From: an uncultured Faecalibacterium sp. | GTDB lineage: Bacteria > Bacillota > Clostridia > Oscillospirales > Ruminococcaceae | Direction of reading: 5' to 3' | DNA length: 8,941 nt | Assembly: GCA_900765705.1 (NCBI GenBank) | Contig: CAAFSR010000061.1 | Location: forward strand, 1-8,941 | Shown here: positions 6,190 through 8,941 of the stretch, one piece after another | Position numbering within the stretch: the stretch's first letter is position 1 | Layout of the letters: each line of letters starts with the position of its first letter | Translations under genes and position numbers: made by a program | Notes under the pieces: model-generated | Told to the model about the DNA's origin: nothing | Seen by the model: only the letters and a program-made list of their open reading frames with translations | Database searches by the model: none

Positions 6190-6699
6190 ATGGGACTCTT
6201 TCAAAATCTGTTCAAAGGGAATGCAAATGTTTCTTTTGAGGCACCGCCCATGACAATTTTGGCACCCTTAGACGGCTGTGCAATGAATCTGGGAAAATTG
6301 CCTGATGAGGTTTTTGCAAGTGGAACATTGGGCAATGGCTGTGGTATTGAACCGAATGAAGATACGGTATATGCCCCGTTCGAAGGTGTCGTCACACAGG
6401 TTGCCGACACAAAACACGCCATTGGCTTGGAAAGTTCAGACGGCATCGAACTGCTGATTCATGTCGGTGTGGATACTGTTGAAATGAATGGTAAAGGATT
6501 CAAGTCACTTGCAAAAGCGGGCGACAGCGTGAAGGCGGGTTCTCCTCTGTTGAAATTTGACAAAGCTGCTATTGAAGCTGCCGGACATCCCACAGTGGTG
6601 GCTATCATCGTGACAAATACAGATGATTTCTCGGAGGTAAATCTGATGCTGGAAGGGGCGGTTTCGCATGGTTCACCGTTGCTGAAGCTCAGCAAGTAA
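6190..6699 (+). CDS. PTS EIIA component, glucose (Crr) type (169 aa)
   Basis: Phosphate carrier between HPr and the EIIB domain of TreB. It is a stand-alone glucose-type EIIA with the diagnostic order: APLDGCAMNL (start of the beta-barrel), FASGTLGNGCGIEP, APFEGVV, then the paired histidines TKHAIGL (His76) and LLIHVGVDTVEMNGKGF (His91, the phosphorylated residue), matching His75 and His90 of the E. coli protein. KAGSPLLKFD and PTVVAIIVTN complete the fold. It is full length, with a perfect AGGAGG 7 bases before the ATG. Position in the tre operon implies service to TreB, though glucose-type EIIA proteins can feed several EII permeases. It could therefore also be the general EIIA-Glc of this organism. 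Confidence 0.92.
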   Translation: MGLFQNLFKGNANVSFEAPPMTILAPLDGCAMNLGKLPDEVFASGTLGNGCGIEPNEDTVYAPFEGVVTQVADTKHAIGLESSDGIELLIHVGVDTVEMNGKGFKSLAKAGDSVKAGSPLLKFDKAAIEAAGHPTVVAIIVTNTDDFSEVNLMLEGAVSHGSPLLKLSK

Positions 6700-6729
6700 A
6701 AGAACTGTACAAGATGGAGAAGCAAAAGA

Positions 6730-6990
6730 ATGAAGAAGTTTGAATATACCGTTAAAGAAGCAAGTGGAATCCATGCACGTCCGGCGGGTCTGCTGGTAAA
6801 AGCAGCCAAGGAGCTAGATAGTACCATTACACTGGAAAATGTAGCAGGGAAGGCTGCTGCGGCCACGAAGCTGATGGCAGTCATGGGGCTGGGCATCAAG
6901 CAGGGGGATGTCGTTACTGTGACTGTCGAAGGCGGCGATGAAGAAGCCAGTGCAACTGCGATGAAGAAGTTCTTCAACGAGAATCTGTAA
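6730..6990 (+). CDS. HPr-like phosphocarrier with His15 but no Ser46 (86 aa)
   Basis: Small cytoplasmic phosphocarrier that takes phosphate from Enzyme I and passes it to EIIA. The active-site motif SGIHARPAG places the catalytic histidine at residue 15 with Arg17 and Pro18 conserved. In Firmicutes HPr the loop LKSIMG carries Ser46, the target of HPr kinase; here the same place reads ATKLMAVMGLGI, and counting the one-residue insertion before GK puts Lys47 where Ser46 belongs. The protein should therefore act in sugar transport but not as a CcpA co-repressor by the usual route. Thr46 next to it is a possible but unproven substitute. GGAG about 9 bases upstream supports the start. It is the last gene of the tre operon, 30 bases after EIIA, before a strong terminator. 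Confidence 0.9.
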   Translation: MKKFEYTVKEASGIHARPAGLLVKAAKELDSTITLENVAGKAAAATKLMAVMGLGIKQGDVVTVTVEGGDEEASATAMKKFFNENL

Positions 6991-6994
6991 ATGA

Positions 6995-7038
6995 AAACGA
7001 CCACTTATTGTGTCAATCAACTCGATAAGTGGTCGTTT
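6995..7038 (+). terminator. Terminator of the tre operon, probably bidirectional
   Basis: A perfect 14-bp stem, AAACGACCACTTAT (6995-7008) with its complement (7025-7038), and a 16-base loop starts a few bases after the HPr stop. The plus strand ends in GTTTCC, the minus strand in a cleaner GTTTTC, so it can serve both the operon and the converging minus-strand gene at 7051-7299. Confidence 0.85.
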
Positions 7039-7050
7039 CCGTATGGTATT

Positions 7051-7299
7051 TTAATCTTCTAGCCTGCCGTGGCCGCAGCCAAGGGAGAGATAATGCTCAA
7101 TCTCTCCACCCAGCACAAGATGGGCATACTCCAAGGGCTTGTTGTACAGCAGCCAGTCCAGCTCTGCCCGCTGTGCTGGGGTATTGCCGTACTCGTCCTC
7201 AATGGCGATGCAGTCGATGGCAACGGCAGAGCCATCCGCGAACCGGGCTTCTACCCGGTTAGTGTCCATGTTGTAGCGGCAGGAAAGCAGTTTGTTCAT
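7051..7299 (-). CDS. Small DUF6061-like protein, copy C (82 aa)
   Basis: An intact member of the same small-protein family as 70-321 and 7935-8186, but of a second subtype. It begins MNKLLSCRYNMDTNRVEARF, has ADGSAVAIDC, then QRAELDWLLYNKPLEYAHLV, GGEIEHYL and ends HGRLED. Its closest relative here is the truncated copy at 1237-1377. The start at 7299 is chosen because AAAGGAG lies 7 bases before this ATG; in-frame codons upstream to 7362 have no such site and no family similarity. No signal peptide or membrane segment. Function unknown; family name from memory. It converges on the tre operon and shares its terminator. Confidence 0.8.
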   Translation of the reverse strand: MNKLLSCRYNMDTNRVEARFADGSAVAIDCIAIEDEYGNTPAQRAELDWLLYNKPLEYAHLVLGGEIEHYLSLGCGHGRLED

Positions 7300-7646
7300 G
7301 GTAAAACTCCTTTTATATAAGGCGGTGTCAGTTCGATTGTCCATATCCCTACCAAGAATCAAAGTTGATGTACATTTGATGTGTGGTATAAACTGGTAAT
7401 TTGAGATGCGCTATTCGCCGGTGAAAGCAGTCTGTTTTCACCCCATTGCATAAAAACAGATGCCATTTTCAGGGGCTGATTTTGGCGCTGCACACTTTTT
7501 GCACACCGGAATAGCTGGATGACAGATGCAAGACCGAACATTGTGTGCAGATAATGCAAAGGATGCAAAACACAAAATCACGACAAAACGATAAAAATAA
7601 CGAAACTGCGTGATTTGGAAAATTGACGATTGTTGCACGTTGGTTT
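7300..7646. other. Gene-free stretch before the tRNA fragment
   Basis: About 350 bases with no supportable gene on either strand. A hairpin GGTGAAA / TTTCACC spans 7420-7442, and TGCACAC is directly repeated around a T-run near 7485-7506. I looked for an integrase end here, because the stretch abuts a tRNA 3' fragment, but saw no catalytic motif. From about 7540 the DNA is A-rich. Confidence 0.4.
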
Positions 7647-7691
7647 CTCTTAATCAGTGGGCCCAGGGTTCGAGTTCCTGGAGGTGCACCA
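7647..7691 (+). pseudogene. 3' fragment of a tRNA-Lys(CTT) gene, possible attachment site
   Basis: These 45 bases fit tRNA positions 32-76 exactly: anticodon loop CTCTTAA (anticodon CTT, Lys), TCAGT as the 3' side of the anticodon stem, GGGCC variable loop, a T arm CAGGG-TTCGAGT-TCCTG, the acceptor strand GAGGTGC, discriminator A and encoded CCA. Upstream, TTGGTTT does not pair with the anticodon stem and no D arm (AGCTCAG type) or 5' acceptor strand exists. The gene is thus cut inside the anticodon region. A 3' tRNA tail of this extent is the usual footprint of site-specific integration by a tyrosine recombinase. One T-stem pair is G-T (53-61) instead of the conserved G-C, suggesting decay. 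A terminator follows. Confidence 0.85.
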
Positions 7692-7698
7692 AACAATG

Positions 7699-7743
7699 AA
7701 AATCCGAACCTTTTCTCGATAGGAGAAGGGTTCGGATTTTTCG
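7699..7743 (+). terminator. Strong terminator after the tRNA fragment
   Basis: AAATCCGAACC...TTCTC (7700-7717) pairs with GGAGAAGGGTTCGGATTT (7722-7739) around a short loop, about 15-16 bp with one bulge/wobble, ending in TTTTTCG. Its position directly after the encoded CCA suggests it is the original terminator of the tRNA gene, so the native chromosome would continue to the right. Confidence 0.85.
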
Positions 7744-7760
7744 TTTTCTTCGGAAAATTA

Positions 7761-7851
7761 GCGTTTGCGAAGCAATGAAAGCCCCAGTGGGGCTTTTAAG
7801 CGCCGGAACGGTCTGCGTTAGCAGATGGAGGGGCCTTGCCCCGACAAGTTC
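7761..7851 (+). repeat. Triple-hairpin dispersed repeat, copy 2
   Basis: Matches the reverse complement of 1708-1810. It carries the same three hairpins in the same order: AAAGCCCC-AGT-GGGGCTTT, TCTGC-GTTA-GCAGA and GGGGC-CTT-GCCCC. The second stem is one base pair shorter than in copy 1, with both arms changed together. It lies 83 bases upstream of a DUF6061-like gene in the same orientation; copy 1 likewise lies upstream of, and in the same orientation as, the truncated DUF6061-like gene, although at about 330 bases. Confidence 0.75.
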
Positions 7852-7870
7852 CACGCAGGTGTGCGTGGAA
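7849..7870. repeat. Perfect 9-bp hairpin at the edge of repeat copy 2
   Basis: TTCCACGCA (7849-7857) and TGCGTGGAA (7862-7870) around GGTG. It extends the hairpin series of copy 2 to four. The corresponding edge of copy 1 (about 1692-1709) does not keep this pairing, so it may not belong to the repeat core. Confidence 0.55.
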
Positions 7871-7934
7871 GATGAAATCCGAAATTATAGATCGACCGAC
7901 ACAAACCAAACGATGATTTCAGGAGGACACGATT

Positions 7935-8186
7935 ATGAAGTACGATGCAAGGGCTTGCCACTATAACAGGGATACTGGGTGCGTGGAGCTGCTGCTCCGG
8001 GGTGGGCGAAAAATTTCCATCGACTGCACCGGGGTCGAGGATATGTTGGATGTTACCATGGCACAGAGGTCAGAACTGGACTACCTCATCTACAATGACC
8101 CGCTGGCGTATGCAGACCTGATTCTCAATGGTGAGCCGGAGAAATACTTGAAAAACGTAACCGGGAGCCACAGGCTAGAAATCTGA
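7935..8186 (+). CDS. Small DUF6061-like protein, copy D (83 aa)
   Basis: A third intact member of the small-protein family, nearly a sister of 70-321: identical length, 66 of 83 residues the same, and long stretches of identical DNA through the central part encoding KISIDCTG and TMAQRSELDYLIYNDPL. Divergence is concentrated at the C-terminus (residues 67-83). The start is supported by AGGAGG (7921-7926) eight bases before the ATG. It has no signal peptide, membrane segment or operon partner and is closed by its own terminator. No clear promoter is seen between it and the upstream repeat. Function unknown; the family name DUF6061 is from memory. Confidence 0.82.
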   Translation: MKYDARACHYNRDTGCVELLLRGGRKISIDCTGVEDMLDVTMAQRSELDYLIYNDPLAYADLILNGEPEKYLKNVTGSHRLEI

Positions 8187-8188
8187 AT

Positions 8189-8237
8189 GAATGCTGGACA
8201 GTACCATTTTTTGAGCTGGTGTTGTCCAGCATTTTTT
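8189..8237 (+). terminator. Terminator of DUF6061-like copy D
   Basis: AATGCTGGACA (8190-8200) pairs with TGTCCAGCATT (8223-8233), extended inward by two wobble pairs and ACCA/TGGT around a T-rich loop, giving a stem of about 17 bp that ends in ATTTTTT. This is a textbook rho-independent terminator starting a few bases after the stop codon. Confidence 0.9.
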
Positions 8238-8246
8238 GGGCGTTGG

Positions 8247-8275
8247 CTGACCAATTTTAATGGAATCTTTATACT
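8247..8275 (+). promoter_or_regulatory. Promoter candidate for the potassium transporter gene
   Basis: CTGACC (8247-8252) and TATACT (8270-8275) are separated by 17 bases, 4/6 and 5/6 matches to the sigma-A consensus. A start near 8282 would give a leader of about 69 bases containing the hairpin at 8304-8336. Confidence 0.5.
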
Positions 8276-8303
8276 TCTACAATTTTCTTTACGGCTCTTT
8301 TAT

Positions 8304-8336
8304 CTATTCCGTGCTAATCTTTATGCACACGGATAG
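8304..8336 (+). other. Leader hairpin before the potassium transporter
   Basis: CTATTCCGTG (8304-8313) pairs with CACGGATAG (8328-8336), 9 bp with a single bulged T and a 14-base loop. The stem ends four bases before the AGGAG ribosome site, so it could influence translation initiation. It has no T-run. It is too small to be the c-di-AMP riboswitch known upstream of some ktr genes. Confidence 0.4.
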
Positions 8337-8350
8337 GTAAAGGAGCTTTT

Positions 8351-8941
8351 ATGATTCAATATCCTCGTTACAAGCGGCACCGTTTTTCTTCTTTTCAGGT
8401 CATTATTGCAGGTTTTGCGGCAGTCGATCTGGTGGGCGCATTGCTTCTGATGCTTCCGATTGCTACACAGCAGCGGTGCGTCACACCGTTCCATGAGGCA
8501 CTGTTTACCTCCACTTCTGCTCTTTGTGTGACCGGTCTTGTAGTACAGGATACCGGCAGTTACTGGTCGGCTTTTGGGCAAAGTGTGATCCTTCTTCTGA
8601 TCCAGATCGGAGGATTGGGCGTCATTACAGTGGGCGCTGCCTTTGCGCTGCTTTCTGGGCGAAAGATCTCCCTCAAGCAGCGCAGCACGATGCAGGAAGC
8701 TACTGCTGCCCCGCAGATGGGCGGCATCGTACGGCTGACAGGCTTTATTCTGCGGATCACCGCTCTGTTTGAATTGGTCGGTGCTGCACTGCTGCTACCA
8801 ACGTTTTGTGCCGATTATGGATTGCGCGGGATCTGGTATGCGTTGTTTCATTCCATTTCGGCGTTCTGCAATGCAGGTTTTGACCTGCTGGGAACAGAGG
8901 GGGCAAAATTTGTTTCGCTGACACAGTATGCAGACGATCCG
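8351..8941 (+). CDS. TrkH/KtrB-type potassium uptake channel subunit, 3'-truncated by window end
   Basis: The open frame starts at ATG 8351 (AGGAG five bases upstream) and runs for 197 codons to the last base without a stop. It encodes the membrane subunit of a Trk/Ktr potassium uptake system. Of the four pore repeats expected in the family, the first two are visible: the P-loop LFTSTSALCVTGLVV (filter around 59-63) and HSISAFCNAGFDL (filter around 173-177). Hydrophobic membrane segments lie about 15-38, 76-102 and 128-150, and IQIGGLGVITVG after the first pore loop is typical. The arrangement fits KtrB/TrkH of Firmicutes, usually about 440-480 residues, so more than half of the protein lies beyond the window. 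The regulatory partner (TrkA/KtrA) is not in view and may follow. Confidence 0.92.
   Translation, partial: MIQYPRYKRHRFSSFQVIIAGFAAVDLVGALLLMLPIATQQRCVTPFHEALFTSTSALCVTGLVVQDTGSYWSAFGQSVILLLIQIGGLGVITVGAAFALLSGRKISLKQRSTMQEATAAPQMGGIVRLTGFILRITALFELVGAALLLPTFCADYGLRGIWYALFHSISAFCNAGFDLLGTEGAKFVSLTQYADDP

Noticed and set aside
7314..7319. TATATA as -10 box for copy C, with TGGACA 18 bases upstream of it
   Set aside because: Transcription would start inside the ribosome site, leaving no functional leader.
7365..7646. Possible integrase remnant next to the tRNA fragment
   Set aside because: All frames were read for Arg-His-Arg-Tyr type recombinase motifs and none were found; frames are short and without ribosome sites.
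7469..7696. Minus-strand frame starting FGAPPGTRTLGPLIK
   Set aside because: This is the familiar antisense translation of a tRNA 3' half and not a protein.
1..8941. CRISPR array or toxin-antitoxin/defence cassette
   Set aside because: No regularly spaced direct repeats and no recognisable nuclease, methylase or toxin genes; the repeats seen are hairpins and small-gene paralogues.

Overview
The window looks like chromosomal DNA from a gut Firmicute of the Faecalibacterium / Oscillospiraceae type. The grounds are GntR- and PTS-style sugar regulation, strong AGGAGG ribosome sites, moderate to high GC in the core genes, and several copies of a small (82-83 aa) protein that I associate from memory with the DUF6061 family of Faecalibacterium relatives. 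The genus assignment is an inference.

Centre (2077-7038): a complete trehalose phosphotransferase locus. A divergent GntR/UTRA repressor (treR, minus strand) faces an operon treB (EIIBC permease), treC (trehalose-6-phosphate hydrolase), a glucose-type EIIA and an HPr-like protein, closed by a strong hairpin terminator. TreB lacks its own EIIA, so the operon supplies both missing phosphate carriers; only Enzyme I is absent. Three CTTGT-N4-ACAAG-type palindromes sit on the treR and treB promoters and fit TreR operators. The HPr keeps His15 but has Lys where the regulatory Ser46 normally lies.

Left flank (1-2076): an intact DUF6061-like gene, an AT-rich stretch with a small lipoprotein gene and its terminator, a truncated DUF6061-like gene on the minus strand, and about 700 bases without a convincing gene. 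That last stretch is full of structured DNA: a nested inverted repeat, a 73-nt long imperfect hairpin, and one copy of a dispersed repeat made of three tandem hairpins.

Right flank (7039-8941): a second minus-strand DUF6061-like gene, a 350-base gap ending in the exact 3' part (positions 32-76) of a tRNA-Lys(CTT) gene followed by a terminator, a second copy of the triple-hairpin repeat in the opposite orientation, a third intact DUF6061-like gene with terminator, and the start of a TrkH/KtrB-type potassium channel subunit that runs off the window.

The DUF6061-like genes pair up across the trehalose locus: outer pair (70-321 and 7935-8186, both plus) and inner pair (1237-1377 remnant and 7051-7299, both minus). 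Together with the truncated tRNA and the repeats, this suggests that the trehalose locus lies in a recombination-prone or island-like part of the chromosome.
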